Positions 6,419-14,673 are shown, counted from the stretch's first letter. The stretch is 37,698 nt of DNA from JBBSZK01 sp964354995 (GCA_964354995.1 CAYHBQ010000003.1:1-37698); one strand, 5' to 3'. The notes: generated by a model from the letters alone, not told the origin. Program-made: numbers and translations.

Positions 6419-6943
6419 ATGGTTCGAAGCAACCTACGAGAAGCAATAACGCAGTTGCCGACTCGGATAGCTGAACGAGGGCATCCTTATTTTAGAGTAG
6501 ATGCTCGTGCGCGAGAAGATGACTCGCCTTACCTTTTTAGCGAAGGGTATACTATGACGTTCGATCTCGAAGAGGGGTCGCGATTCTTAGGAATAACAAC
6601 TCCTGGTGTGCTCGTTACTCTTTCGAAACCGCAGAGATTTCTTCTCGAAAACACTCCGATGGCAGCACGTTTGTATGAACTTTTGAGCTTGAGCCGCGCG
6701 ACGGCATGCGATTTGGGATTTACTTCTCGCCATCTTAATCGCGCAACGAATTACATGGATAGGGGAATTATCCAAAATCCGTATGAAACACCTATGGGGG
6801 GAATTGGTATTCCTCCGGAGATAGAAATATTTCATCGATTGCGCGAACGAAAACGACATAGTCCTGCAGATCTTGCAGAAGCTGTGTGGGTTCTATCGGG
6901 AAAACCGCTCTTATGGTTTGCGGCCTCTTACAGAGGGAAGTGA
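6419..6943 (+). CDS. hypothetical protein, 174 aa
   Basis: Unrecognised soluble protein. Residues 80-115 (ENTPMAARLYELLSLSRATA, then FTSRHLNRATNYM) resemble a helical DNA- or RNA-binding segment, and the remainder is mixed alpha/beta. No cysteine clusters, signal peptide or membrane segments. A TATA box CTTTAAAAAT (6390-6399) is 25 nt before the ATG, supporting a leaderless start and a real gene. It is divergent from 5844-6338 and is followed 50 nt later by tRNA-Phe. Confidence 0.55.
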   Translation: MVRSNLREAITQLPTRIAERGHPYFRVDARAREDDSPYLFSEGYTMTFDLEEGSRFLGITTPGVLVTLSKPQRFLLENTPMAARLYELLSLSRATACDLGFTSRHLNRATNYMDRGIIQNPYETPMGGIGIPPEIEIFHRLRERKRHSPADLAEAVWVLSGKPLLWFAASYRGK

Positions 6944-6993
6944 GAAACAGGTATCGATAACATTTAAAAGAGGTTCTGGGTTGGTTAATTCAT

Positions 6994-7065
6994 GGGAGTG
7001 TAGCTCAGTGGGAGAGCACACGACTGAAGCTCGTGGTGTCGGGGGTTCGATTCCCTCCACTCCCA
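6994..7065 (+). tRNA. tRNA-Phe (GAA)
   Basis: Full cloverleaf: acceptor GGGAGTG (6994-7000) with CACTCCC (7058-7064) and discriminator A7065; D arm GCTC/GAGC; anticodon stem CACGA (7019-7023) with TCGTG (7031-7035), loop CTGAAGC, anticodon GAA at 7026-7028; T arm GGGGG-TTCGATT-CCCTC. No intron and no encoded CCA (TCC follows). A TATA-like ATTTAAAAG lies at 6962-6970, about 28 nt upstream. Confidence 0.95.
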
Positions 7066-7134
7066 TCCCTGTTGTGAATCGAACGCGTTTAGAGAACTAC
7101 GAATCTTTAAATATGCCCTTTAGTTGGTTTTTTT

Positions 7135-7533
7135 ATGATTGCATGGATTCCGCTCGTGGTTGCGGCCGCAGGATTTGGTTTGTCATGGTATGCCTATCAT
7201 GTCGAGCAATTTGCAGGTAAGAAAAAGGGATACCATGCATCGTGTGATTTTGGCGAGCATTCGTTATGCACGAAGGCTTTCTTGAGTGCTTATGGTAAGA
7301 CCTTTGGTGTCTCTAACGGCACGTGGGGAATACTCTTTTACCTTGTTGCAGTTATTCTTGCGCTCCTTGGCGAGATACAGTATTTGTTTTTGATTTCGAG
7401 CCTTTCTTTGCTCGCCTCTTTGTACTTAGCCTATGCCCTTTACGTGAAGGTTAAAACGTTCTGCGTGGTATGCACGAGTATTTATGTGGTTAACATCTTA
7501 CTTGTCATCAGCACTTACTTCTTAGGGTTCTAA
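7135..7533 (+). CDS. Vitamin K epoxide reductase (VKOR) family protein, 132 aa
   Basis: Membrane quinone reductase of the VKOR family, which in prokaryotes re-oxidises DsbA-like partners for disulfide formation in secreted proteins. Four hydrophobic segments are visible (about 3-22, 62-80, 83-103, 114-131). The four redox cysteines are present: loop pair C37 and C45, and the membrane CVVC pair C110/C113; the conserved GVSNG (58-62) precedes helix 2. The stand-alone catalytic domain lacks a fused thioredoxin. A TATA box CTTTAAATAT lies 26 nt upstream of the ATG. The many Cys-rich secreted proteins in this window are plausible beneficiaries. Confidence 0.85.
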   Translation: MIAWIPLVVAAAGFGLSWYAYHVEQFAGKKKGYHASCDFGEHSLCTKAFLSAYGKTFGVSNGTWGILFYLVAVILALLGEIQYLFLISSLSLLASLYLAYALYVKVKTFCVVCTSIYVVNILLVISTYFLGF

Positions 7534-7575
7534 CGACGGCATAACCTTTATAAAAGCCCGCCGCATGATTAGGTA

Positions 7576-7875
7576 ATGAAAAAAGAAGTGAGCTCCTCTA
7601 GTGATGGCGCGTATGGTGTTGTTTCGTTTGTTTTGGGCATTGTCAGCATTGTCCTCTCGTTCTTAATTCCATTGCTTGGATTTATTATGGGAATTGTAGG
7701 CATCGTATTTGCCGTTATACAACAAAAGCGCGGGAAGACGCGTCTATCGCATGCGGGAATGATTTTGAATATTATAGGCATTGTACTTGCGGTCGTATTC
7801 TTCGTGGCAACTTATCTATTTTTCAAGAATAATCCTGATTTGCTCGCACAACTTCAGGCAGGGAGCATACAATGA
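7576..7875 (+). CDS. DUF4190-like small membrane protein, 99 aa
   Basis: Short N-terminal polar tail, then hydrophobic segments at about 12-45 (two) and 58-83 with the repeated pattern GIVSIVLSF / GFIMGIVGIVFAVIQQKRG / AGMILNIIGIVLAV. This matches the small DUF4190-type membrane domain. Function is unknown in that family. Its ATG is 25 nt after a TATA box (CTTTATAAAA, 7546-7555). The last codons overlap the next gene by ATGA, so they form an operon with the pilin-like protein. Confidence 0.65.
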   Translation: MKKEVSSSSDGAYGVVSFVLGIVSIVLSFLIPLLGFIMGIVGIVFAVIQQKRGKTRLSHAGMILNIIGIVLAVVFFVATYLFFKNNPDLLAQLQAGSIQ

Positions 7876-8453
7876 GAGTAATGCAACGAAAGGGTGCGGT
7901 TGAACTTTCAGTGGGTACGATTGTTATTCTCGTTATTGGAATGACTATGCTCGTATTGGGCATTTTGCTTGTGCGAACCATTTTTAGTACAGCAACGGAA
8001 AGTGTAGAGCTTATTGATGAGGGTGTTAAGAATGAAATTAATGAATTGTTTAGTTCAGATAGTAGCAAGAAGGTAGTTGTCAACCTCCCTGACAACGAAG
8101 TCGATGTCAAAAAAGGAGAGGGGTTCGGTATTTCGTTTGGCATTAGAAATCTTGTTGAAGATACTGAGTCGACTGATTTTAAGTACGTTATAAGTGTTCC
8201 CGGTCAGGGGAATATTGAACGGGGATGCAACCTTGATCCTGAACGAGCTAATCAGTATCTTAAGCTGAATTATGAACTCGATAGAATTAATATTGAGGCT
8301 GGAAAAACCAAGGCCTTCTTTGTGCGTGTTGAACCGAGCAATAGTGCCCCGCTGTGTTCGATTTCATATCAGATTAAAGTAGAGTATTACGACGGGACGA
8401 CCTTAAAGTCTTACGATACTGAACAGTTCACAATTAATATTGTAGCAGATTAA
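7872..8453 (+). CDS. Pilin-like secreted/membrane-anchored protein, 193 aa
   Basis: The N-terminus QRKGAVELSVGTIVILVIG followed by a hydrophobic stretch to about residue 35 resembles the class III (type IV pilin/archaellin) signal of archaea, with a basic KG before the processing site and a Glu early in the mature hydrophobic helix. Residues 60-193 form a beta-rich extracellular domain with two cysteines (ERGCNLDP and APLCSISY) that could form a disulfide. It overlaps the upstream DUF4190-like gene by 4 nt. The function is likely at the cell surface. Assembly into a pilus is not shown. Confidence 0.65.
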   Translation: MRVMQRKGAVELSVGTIVILVIGMTMLVLGILLVRTIFSTATESVELIDEGVKNEINELFSSDSSKKVVVNLPDNEVDVKKGEGFGISFGIRNLVEDTESTDFKYVISVPGQGNIERGCNLDPERANQYLKLNYELDRINIEAGKTKAFFVRVEPSNSAPLCSISYQIKVEYYDGTTLKSYDTEQFTINIVAD

Positions 8454-8488
8454 GACAGATTTAAAAACTGCTTCTGGTTCGATTTGGC

Positions 8489-9058
8489 ATGATTGACCAT
8501 ACGAAATATCGCTGGTTTGTAACTTCTGGAAAAACAATGGTTGTTGGCGGAAAAAATGCAGCACAAAATGATGTGCTTCTAAAGGAAATCCTTGCTTCGG
8601 GAAAGATATATTATGTTATGCACACCTCCGCCCCAGGGAGCCCGTTTGCAGTCCTGCTTAGGGAACCTTCTAAGGTTACTTCTGACGAACTCGAAGAAGG
8701 TGCGATTTTCACCGCGTGTTTTAGTCAGGCGTGGAAAGCTCGAAAGCGGCGTGCACTTGTAGATGTCTTTCAATCAGACCAATTATCCAAAGAGCCGAAC
8801 ATGAAGGCAGGTACCTGGCGGGTGCGTGGAAAAACGAAGCGTGTTAGCGTACCTTTAGAGCTTGCGCTCATTAAGCAACGAGGTACGCTTAGAGCAACCC
8901 CTATGAAGACAACGACGCGTCCACTCATGTGCATTGTACCCGGTACTATTGATAAAGTGGATATTGCCGCTCAGTTTGGTGTTGAATTGGGAGATAGTTT
9001 TGCACACGATGAAATTGTTGCGGCATTACCGGCGGGGGGCGTGAAAAAACGAACATGA
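8489..9058 (+). CDS. NFACT-R (DUF814) domain protein, 189 aa
   Basis: The N-terminal 110 residues match the NFACT RNA-binding domain found at the C-terminus of RqcH/NEMF/Tae2: KYRWFVTSGKTMVVGGKNAA then ILASGKIYYVMHTSAPGSPF and ACFSQAWK. Here it stands alone, without the NFACT-N and coiled-coil parts of ribosome-quality-control factors. The remaining ~80 residues are basic then mixed. A TATA box (GATTTAAAAAC) is 26 nt before the ATG. It overlaps the CRM/YhbY gene by ATGA and lies in a ribosomal neighbourhood, so a ribosome- or tRNA-binding role is likely. Confidence 0.8.
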   Translation: MIDHTKYRWFVTSGKTMVVGGKNAAQNDVLLKEILASGKIYYVMHTSAPGSPFAVLLREPSKVTSDELEEGAIFTACFSQAWKARKRRALVDVFQSDQLSKEPNMKAGTWRVRGKTKRVSVPLELALIKQRGTLRATPMKTTTRPLMCIVPGTIDKVDIAAQFGVELGDSFAHDEIVAALPAGGVKKRT

Positions 9059-9288
9059 AGTTTCAAATAGGAAAGAACGGCGTCGGTGAAGGAACTATCG
9101 CCAGTTTACAGGCTGCGTTTAAAACACATAAAAGCGTGCGTATCTCGGTGCTTCAGAATTATGCCCCCACGAAAGATAAAGTTCGAACGCTCGCCGATGA
9201 GCTCGTAGCGAAACTGGGAGGAAATTATCGCTATACGACGGTTGGATTTACCATCATCCTTCGCAAGAGTGCGAATGCCATAAAGTAA
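9055..9288 (+). CDS. CRM/YhbY-like RNA-binding protein, 77 aa
   Basis: One CRM domain of the YhbY type, associated with ribosome assembly: FQIGKNGVGEGTIASLQAAF at the start is the family signature (phi-Q-phi-GKxG-phi), followed by the beta-strand VRISVLQ and a second helix LADELVAKLGG, ending in the beta-hairpin FTIILRK. Slightly shorter than bacterial YhbY (~97 aa). It overlaps the NFACT-R gene by 4 nt and precedes the S19e-L39e-L31e operon. Confidence 0.8.
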   Translation: MKFQIGKNGVGEGTIASLQAAFKTHKSVRISVLQNYAPTKDKVRTLADELVAKLGGNYRYTTVGFTIILRKSANAIK

Positions 9289-9319
9289 GATTTATAAGGC
9301 GTCTTTTTTATACCTCGCT

Positions 9320-9727
9320 ATGACTGATATTCGTTCTGTAGATGCAGGAAAGTACAATAACGCGCTAGCGGTCGCGCTTAAAGAAATAGACGAGTTCAAG
9401 TCCCCTGAGTGGATTGCATTCGTCAAGTCGGGAGCGGGAAAGATGCGTCCGATTGAAGAGCCTGACTTTTGGTACAAGCGTGCTGCAAGTATTCTTCGAC
9501 AAATGCATTTACGAGGCATTGTGGGTGTTGGTCGTCTCAGAACGCGGTACGGTCATCGTAAGAATAGAGGAATGAAGCCTGCTCGACACTATAAGGGAAG
9601 CGGAAAAATAGTGCGCCTTTTGTTACAGCAAGCAGAATCTGCAGGCCTTGTTGAAAAAATTAAGGGAAAACATTCGGGACGTCAACTCACCTTAAAGGGA
9701 AAGCAACTCGTGGAGAGCATACAGTAA
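9320..9727 (+). CDS. rps19e: 30S ribosomal protein S19e, 135 aa
   Basis: Archaeal/eukaryotic small-subunit protein S19e. Diagnostic stretches are EWIAFVKSGAGKMRPIEEPD, FWYKRAASILRQMHLRGIVG, RTRYGHRKNRGMKPARHYKG and the C-terminal LLQQAESAGLVEK...GRQLTLKGK. Full length. A TATA box (GATTTATAAGG, 9289-9299) is 25 nt before the ATG. First gene of the S19e-L39e-L31e operon, with L39e only 2 nt downstream. Confidence 0.95.
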   Translation: MTDIRSVDAGKYNNALAVALKEIDEFKSPEWIAFVKSGAGKMRPIEEPDFWYKRAASILRQMHLRGIVGVGRLRTRYGHRKNRGMKPARHYKGSGKIVRLLLQQAESAGLVEKIKGKHSGRQLTLKGKQLVESIQ

Positions 9728-9729
9728 TC

Positions 9730-9930
9730 ATGACACAGAGTTATCACAAGAAAGTTATGCTGGGCGTTAAAGTGCGCCAGACGAAATGGGCTCCTTTTTG
9801 GGCAGTTATTCGTGCGTATGGTAAGGGAAAGCGAAAGCACCCTTCAGAATTGACCTCTACGAGAAGACATTGGAGACGTTCAAAACTAAAGTTAAAACCG
9901 AGGCGAACTCATAAGTCTCATTTAGGATAA
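9730..9930 (+). CDS. rpl39e: 50S ribosomal protein L39e, 66 aa
   Basis: Very basic L39e, which lines the polypeptide exit tunnel. The typical features are KVMLGVKVRQTKWAPFWAVI near the start, and RRHWRRSKLKLKPRRTHKSH at the end. At 66 residues it is longer than the usual ~50, mainly through a central insert (AYGKGKRKHPSELTSTR). Spaced 2 nt from S19e and 4 nt from L31e. Confidence 0.85.
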   Translation: MTQSYHKKVMLGVKVRQTKWAPFWAVIRAYGKGKRKHPSELTSTRRHWRRSKLKLKPRRTHKSHLG

Positions 9931-9934
9931 AACA

Positions 9935-10456
9935 ATGGCTGAAACAACTACCCTTGAACGCATTTATACGGTTCCGCTCAGGCGTGCCTGTATGAAAGTT
10001 CCCCATTACAAACGTGCACGTAAAGGCGTCGTGACTCTCAAGGAATTTATTGCCCACCATATGAAAGTTCCTCATCGAGATGTTGAGAAAGTTAAGCTCG
10101 ATATGTATCTCAATAATGATATGTGGTCTCGCGGACCCGATCATGCTCCTGCACGCGTTACGGTAAGGGCTGTGAAGAAAGGAGACATTGTACATGTTGG
10201 ATTTGTAGAGATACCAAAGCATGTTACGTTTGCACAAGCCAAGCATGGAAAGTTCCACAAGAAGGCTGAAAAGGAAGCTCCGAAGGCTGAGGAAAAGAAA
10301 GAAGAAAAGACGGAAGAAGAAAAGAAGGACGAAGCTGAGAAAGGAAAGGCGACTGCTATTGCTAACGAAAACCTTGCTGAGCAGCAACAGAGGGCTGAAA
10401 AGCATACGACTAAAGCGAAGACGCCGCAAATCAAGCGCATGGCGTTGAAGAAATAG
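9935..10456 (+). CDS. rpl31e: 50S ribosomal protein L31e with charged tail, 173 aa
   Basis: Residues 1-95 are a standard L31e: TLERIYTVPLRRACMKVPHY, then the KEFIAHHMK and VKLDMYLNNDMWSRG segments, with the fold ending near VEIPKHVTF. After residue ~105 comes an ~70-residue Lys/Glu/Ala-rich extension (KKAEKEAPKAEEKKEEKTEE and more) that is absent from ordinary L31e of ~90 residues. The tail is low-complexity and probably extends from the ribosome surface near the exit tunnel. Last gene of the ribosomal operon. Confidence 0.92.
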   Translation: MAETTTLERIYTVPLRRACMKVPHYKRARKGVVTLKEFIAHHMKVPHRDVEKVKLDMYLNNDMWSRGPDHAPARVTVRAVKKGDIVHVGFVEIPKHVTFAQAKHGKFHKKAEKEAPKAEEKKEEKTEEEKKDEAEKGKATAIANENLAEQQQRAEKHTTKAKTPQIKRMALKK

Positions 10457-10484
10457 TTTTATAGTGCACTTCTTTTATTTCTGA

Positions 10485-11171
10485 ATGGATATATCAAAAA
10501 CCCTGAGGCAATATTCAAGTACCGAACGAGCCGATGTTTCGAAAAGATTTTTTAAGACGGGGCCGGGACAGTATGGCGAAGGAGATGTATTTATTGGGGT
10601 AACCGTTCCGAACTGCCGTGCGGTCGCAAAGCAGTTTAGAGACGCGCCTTTTTCAGATATCGAATCTCTTATCACATCAAAGATTCATGAAGACAGGCTA
10701 ACTGCGTTGCTCATACTTGTCGAAAAATACAAGAGAGGAAATAAAAAAGAAATCGTCTCATTTTATATCAATAACTTGCAACATGTAAACAATTGGGACC
10801 TTGTAGACTTAAGTGCGGACAAGCTATTGGGAGAGTATCTATTTGATAAAGAAAAAACGTATCTTTACAGACTAGCCCAATCGAGAAGTCTTTGGGAACG
10901 GCGCATAGCCGTCGTATCTACGTTTAATTTTATAAAGAAAAGACAGTTTGAGCCCACGTTCAAGATTGTTGAGATCATTATGCAAGACGAACATGACTTG
11001 ATTCATAAGGCCTGTGGATGGATGTTGCGCGAAATTGGAAAACGCAATGAAAAATATCTTGAAACGTTTTTAGCGATGCATTATAAGAAAATGCCGCGGA
11101 CTATGTTGAGATATGCAATCGAAAGATTTAGTTCTGAAAGAAGAAAAAGATATCTTGAGGGGTCTATATGA
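10485..11171 (+). CDS. AlkD-like DNA alkylation repair (HEAT-like) protein, 228 aa
   Basis: Alpha-helical protein of the DNA alkylation repair/AlkD family, glycosylases that excise bulky cationic alkyl adducts without base flipping. Typical stretches: FFKTGPGQYGEGDVFIGVTV near the start, VNNWDLVDLSADKLLGEYL (about 105-123), WERRIAVVSTFNFIK (142-156) and LIHKACGWMLREIGKR (173-188). The central WDLVD Asp and the WERR segment agree with the active-site groove of the family. A TATA box (GTTTTATAG) is 26 nt before the ATG. It overlaps the pseudouridine synthase gene by ATGA. Confidence 0.9.
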   Translation: MDISKTLRQYSSTERADVSKRFFKTGPGQYGEGDVFIGVTVPNCRAVAKQFRDAPFSDIESLITSKIHEDRLTALLILVEKYKRGNKKEIVSFYINNLQHVNNWDLVDLSADKLLGEYLFDKEKTYLYRLAQSRSLWERRIAVVSTFNFIKKRQFEPTFKIVEIIMQDEHDLIHKACGWMLREIGKRNEKYLETFLAMHYKKMPRTMLRYAIERFSSERRKRYLEGSI

Positions 11172-12001
11172 AACCAATAAAAGAGCTCTTGGAATTTTCT
11201 ATTATTAACATCGATAAACCGTCGGGACCGACGAGCTATCAAGTTTCTGATTATATACGAGAAAAACTTGAATTACGTAAAACCAGTCATATGGGCACGT
11301 TAGACCCTGCGGTTTCGGGTGTGCTTCCGATAACTCTTAATCGTGCGTGTAAACTTTCCCCTTATTTGATGAAAAAAGAAAAAAGTTATGTTGGTATTAT
11401 GCGACTGCACGAGAATATTGATGACGATATCTTGAAAAAAGAGATGAAAAAATTTGTTGGAACCATTACCCAAATGCCTCCGTTGCGTTCTAGTGTAAAA
11501 CGTGCAGAACGACAACGAAGCGTGGCGGCGTTTACTTTTTTAGAACGTAGTGAAAAAGATGTGCTCTTCGAAACTGACGTAGAAGCAGGGACGTATATTC
11601 GGACGCTCGTCAACGACTTAGGAAAAACTATTGGAGGGGCACATATGCTCGAACTGCGGCGAACAAAAGCAGGACTCTTTGACGAATCAGAATCGATACG
11701 TTTGTACGACTTTGATAGAGCACTTGATGCATATACACGAGGCGATGAATCTCTCTTACGAGCGATGCTAATCCCTGCTGAAAAGGTGATAGAAAGTGTG
11801 ATGCCTTGCGTTTTAGTTAAAAAGAGCTCGTTATCTACGCTCCTTACAGGCAAGCCATTTTACCAAAAGGATTTTCTCAAACCTCTTTCGTTGGTAAAAG
11901 GAGCGTTTTTTGCTGTGTTTTGCAATGAACAGTTTATCGAAATTGCGCGCGTTGTTAATGAAGGAGATATTATTGCACGACCTGAATTTGTACTTAATTA
12001 G
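11168..12001 (+). CDS. tRNA/rRNA pseudouridine synthase, Cbf5/TruB family, 277 aa
   Basis: TruB-family synthase that isomerises uridine to pseudouridine. The catalytic Asp is D46 in HMGTLDPAVSGVLP; the nearby IDKPSGPTSYQVSDYI is the conserved N-terminal motif. EAGTYIRTLVNDLGKTIGGA (about 145-164) and LRRTKAGLF complete the core. The C-terminal ~65 residues look like a reduced PUA domain (VLVKKSSLSTLLTGK...IIARPEFVLN). At 277 aa it is shorter than typical archaeal Cbf5 (~330). It might serve as H/ACA RNP enzyme or act stand-alone on tRNA U55; the sequence does not settle which. Overlaps the AlkD-like gene by 4 nt. Confidence 0.88.
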   Translation: MKPIKELLEFSIINIDKPSGPTSYQVSDYIREKLELRKTSHMGTLDPAVSGVLPITLNRACKLSPYLMKKEKSYVGIMRLHENIDDDILKKEMKKFVGTITQMPPLRSSVKRAERQRSVAAFTFLERSEKDVLFETDVEAGTYIRTLVNDLGKTIGGAHMLELRRTKAGLFDESESIRLYDFDRALDAYTRGDESLLRAMLIPAEKVIESVMPCVLVKKSSLSTLLTGKPFYQKDFLKPLSLVKGAFFAVFCNEQFIEIARVVNEGDIIARPEFVLN

Positions 12002-12049
12002 AGTAGGAACGTTTAAATAAAAATAGAACACTCCTTGGGGGGTGATTAT

Positions 12050-12532
12050 GTGAGCACAGTTACATTTTATATTATTCCCGAGAACATTTACCCTCTCAGG
12101 GAAAGGGAGCTGATAAAACAGGCATCTTTGGTCCGTAAGCATGTCCTTTATATAAGCCTGTTTAAACGCCTTGCGGAAATAGAGGAGAGTTTAGACAAGG
12201 AAATACATAATGTCACGATTGTTGCAAGAAAAAGTCCCTCGACCTACAAACAATTCGTTCTCTTGGAAGAGTATTGCTCGCTTGCTCGACTTTCAGAGAT
12301 TATAGACCACCTATTGAAGAAGAAATCGTTTGATTTGGTCTTTTTCGATTCTTTTTGCGATTTAGCAATTTTGAATGAACCTCCTGTTTGCAAGAAATTT
12401 CTTTATTATCTTAAGAGTCACTTCGCGTTGCGAGGGATTGATCTTGTAGCTGTTTCTAAAGACAATGAGTGTTCTTCTCGAGTGATGCCTTTGGTTAGAG
12501 AGCAGGTAGATGCAGTTTTATTTGAGAAATAG
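12050..12532 (+). CDS. hypothetical protein, 160 aa
   Basis: Unrecognised soluble alpha/beta protein. It has an N-terminal strand (TVTFYIIPENI), then helices, a central hydrophobic strand FDLVFFDSFCDL (about 97-108) resembling a Walker-B-like core strand, and another strand GIDLVAVS near the end. This is reminiscent of a degenerate RecA/KaiC-like domain, but no Walker A is present. GTG 12050 is chosen over TTG 12035 because a Shine-Dalgarno-like GGGGGGTGAT (12037-12046) lies just upstream. TATA-like GTTTAAATA at 12011-12019. Confidence 0.55.
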   Translation: MSTVTFYIIPENIYPLRERELIKQASLVRKHVLYISLFKRLAEIEESLDKEIHNVTIVARKSPSTYKQFVLLEEYCSLARLSEIIDHLLKKKSFDLVFFDSFCDLAILNEPPVCKKFLYYLKSHFALRGIDLVAVSKDNECSSRVMPLVREQVDAVLFEK

Positions 12533-12581
12533 ACGACCAACATTTATAAAGAAAAAACACCCTCTTGAAGAGATACTATAA

Positions 12582-13124
12582 ATGGATTTTTCAAAGCTGG
12601 TGAAGATGCGTAAAACGACGTTCGAGTTCAGCGAAAAGGATGTAAGTGATGCGCATATTGTGAAGATGATTGAAGCAGCGCGTTGGGCTCCGAGTTGTAC
12701 AAATTCGCAGCCATGGCATTTCATTGTGATCAAAAATAAAAAAACTATTGATGCGTTGATGGACCATGTTAATTACGGATTCTTTCACGGCGATCCTCGG
12801 GTAATTGTTGCGGCAATACTCCTCCAGAAACGATGCGCTGGGTCGGGGCACGCATGTTTTCGGGGAAAAGATTCAGCTATGCACGACACCTTTGCGAGTG
12901 TGGGCATTGCGGTTGAACACATGGCTCTGCAGGCAACCGAATTAGGAATCGGGTCATGTATTCTCACTCCCGAACAGAGTATCAAAAAAATGCTTGGTGT
13001 GAAAAAAGAAGATGTGGTTCCTTTGGTGATTGGATTAGGTTATGAAAAAAAAGGGGCATTTAAACGAAAACGGGAAAGACTTGATTTAAAAGACCTTGTT
13101 TCATATGAGCGATTCAAAAGATAA
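12582..13124 (+). CDS. Nitroreductase family protein, 180 aa
   Basis: FMN-dependent oxidoreductase fold. The signature EAARWAPSCTNSQPWHFIVI (31-50) is the classic nitroreductase flavin-binding motif; FASVGIAVEHMALQATELGI (about 107-126) and the closing VVPLVIGLGYEKK (about 146-158) are the other family motifs. Between them, a cysteine-containing insert (RCAGSGHACFRGKD) may be lineage specific. Substrate cannot be told from sequence. TATA CATTTATAAAG lies about 35 nt before the ATG. Confidence 0.88.
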   Translation: MDFSKLVKMRKTTFEFSEKDVSDAHIVKMIEAARWAPSCTNSQPWHFIVIKNKKTIDALMDHVNYGFFHGDPRVIVAAILLQKRCAGSGHACFRGKDSAMHDTFASVGIAVEHMALQATELGIGSCILTPEQSIKKMLGVKKEDVVPLVIGLGYEKKGAFKRKRERLDLKDLVSYERFKR

Positions 13125-13186
13125 TTTTTTAGGCTTTCTGTGAAGAAACGCCCGAAGGCTTAAAAGGGCATATTCTATTGAGATTT

Positions 13187-13801
13187 ATGAGAGAATTTGT
13201 GTACTACTCCCGAACTGCACCTACTGCGGGAAATATGATTGGGGCCGACTTGCAAGAGTCGGGTCGCATCGATATTGCGGTACATACGGTGATTGCTACG
13301 TTCTTTCTCAGCCATAAAATTCGAACGGATGCGAAACTCCATTTGAGCTTTGGGGGTCCACCCGACCCTGTCAAACATCTTGAGCTACAACCGGTTACTG
13401 AAGGAAAGACGGGTATTGATAAGATTTACCTTGCGAAGAAAGACGTTTCAGGCGTGTTAAAAAAGATGCTTTACAAGTATCGCGAAGGGGAAAAGCGAGA
13501 AGTGTTTCCCGGATTTTGGATTGAAAAAAAGGCCCTTCTTCCGACTATTGAAGAATTGTATGATGCGGGACGCAACTTGTACGTGCTTGACCCCGACGGA
13601 GAAGATATACGTACTGCGGACATACAAAAAGACCCTGTGTTTATCTTGGGAGATCATCGCGGACTTCCCGACAAAGAACTGAAGAGGCTCAAGCAGTGGT
13701 GCACGCCTATTACCATCGGTCCGAATGTTTATTTTGCTTCCCAAACAATTGCCGTTGTGAACAATGAACTTGATCGGCGCGAACATGAAGGGAAGCTGTA
13801 A
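13187..13801 (+). CDS. trmY: tRNA (pseudouridine(54)-N1)-methyltransferase TrmY, 204 aa
   Basis: SPOUT-class methyltransferase that makes N1-methylpseudouridine at tRNA position 54 in archaea. FVYYSRTAPTAGNM at the start, LHLSFGGPPDPVKHLEL in the middle, and the SAM-binding knot FILGDHRGLPDKELKRL with ITIGPNVYFASQTIAVVNNE at the end are characteristic. ATG 13187 is preferred to the TTG at 13178: a TATA box GCTTAAAAGG lies about 26 nt before it. It shares the neighbourhood of the TruB-family synthase, which would supply a pseudouridine substrate class. Confidence 0.9.
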   Translation: MREFVYYSRTAPTAGNMIGADLQESGRIDIAVHTVIATFFLSHKIRTDAKLHLSFGGPPDPVKHLELQPVTEGKTGIDKIYLAKKDVSGVLKKMLYKYREGEKREVFPGFWIEKKALLPTIEELYDAGRNLYVLDPDGEDIRTADIQKDPVFILGDHRGLPDKELKRLKQWCTPITIGPNVYFASQTIAVVNNELDRREHEGKL

Positions 13802-13860
13802 ACATGCTGTTATACTCCAAGTATAATAATCCTTAAAAACCGAGCACTATGTTGGGAAGT

Positions 13861-14643
13861 ATGACCAAAGGGGTTTCTATAAAATTAACGTCGTATGAGG
13901 AAACTATTCCCAAACTGTTTAAGTTAATAAAATTCGACCAAGAGCTTAAGCGACATGAGGCGATTGTGCTCAAACCATGCGTGCACGAAGATGCGGCACA
14001 TGGCACCCCCCTTAGCTTTGTGGAAGAGGTGGTTAAGTTTTGTGCTGCACATAAGAATCCGGGGGCCGAAGTATATATTGCAGAGGGAGCTGATGGGGCA
14101 GATACTTCGCTTTTATTCGAAGAACAGGGTTATCGTGCGCTTGCAGAGAAGTATAACGTTAGCTTGATTGACCTCAATAACACCGAGTCTGAGTCGATCG
14201 GGAAGAATGAATTTGTAGGGTTTGAACAGATTATGTATCCCTCGATCCTAAAGCACGCCTTTGTTGTCAGCTTGCCTGTCGTCAAGCCGCGAGAAGACGT
14301 GCAATTGCAGGGTGCGTTAACCAGTATGCTCGGGGCGTTTCCGGCTCGACATTATAAAGGGTTCTTTTCACAGCGTAAAAATAAGTTGGACGCGTATCCA
14401 CTCAAATACCAAGTTCATGACATTAATCTCTGCAAGATGCCCAACTTTGCTTTGCTTGAACTACGTGATAAGGGTGTATTGCTTGCAGGTCATCCTCTTG
14501 AAATGGACAAACAGGCCGCTAAACTGCTGGGCATGGACTGGCGCAGCATAGGATATTTGCGTATGCTTGATGAAACGCTAGAGTCTATTGCAGAAAAGCA
14601 AGAACTTGCGGAGCAACATGAAGCCAAGGCAGGGCATCGGTAA
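13861..14643 (+). CDS. DUF362 domain protein, about 260 aa
   Basis: Matches the DUF362 family: an early IVLKPCVHEDAAHGTPLSFV, the acidic EVYIAEGADGADTSLLFEEQ, and HAFVVSLPVVKPREDVQLQG followed by SMLGAFPARHYKGFF. No added 4Fe-4S ferredoxin cysteines are present, unlike many DUF362 proteins. Biochemical role unknown. ATG 13861 lies 25 nt after CTTAAAAAC (13832-13840); the alternative ATG 13849 would fit a weaker GTATAATAAT. The C-terminus is Glu/Ala-rich and helical. Confidence 0.75.
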   Translation: MTKGVSIKLTSYEETIPKLFKLIKFDQELKRHEAIVLKPCVHEDAAHGTPLSFVEEVVKFCAAHKNPGAEVYIAEGADGADTSLLFEEQGYRALAEKYNVSLIDLNNTESESIGKNEFVGFEQIMYPSILKHAFVVSLPVVKPREDVQLQGALTSMLGAFPARHYKGFFSQRKNKLDAYPLKYQVHDINLCKMPNFALLELRDKGVLLAGHPLEMDKQAAKLLGMDWRSIGYLRMLDETLESIAEKQELAEQHEAKAGHR

Positions 14644-14673
14644 TTATATTAAATCGAGTTCCTTGAATAGACT

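Noticed and set aside
9857..10429. 190-codon minus-strand open frame
   Set aside because: Antisense to L39e/L31e; its Phe/Leu/Ser-rich sequence is the complement of Lys/Glu codons, and the plus-strand genes are certain.
12050..12532. KaiC/RecA-like ATPase
   Set aside because: There is a Walker-B-like strand but no Walker A, so I left it as hypothetical.
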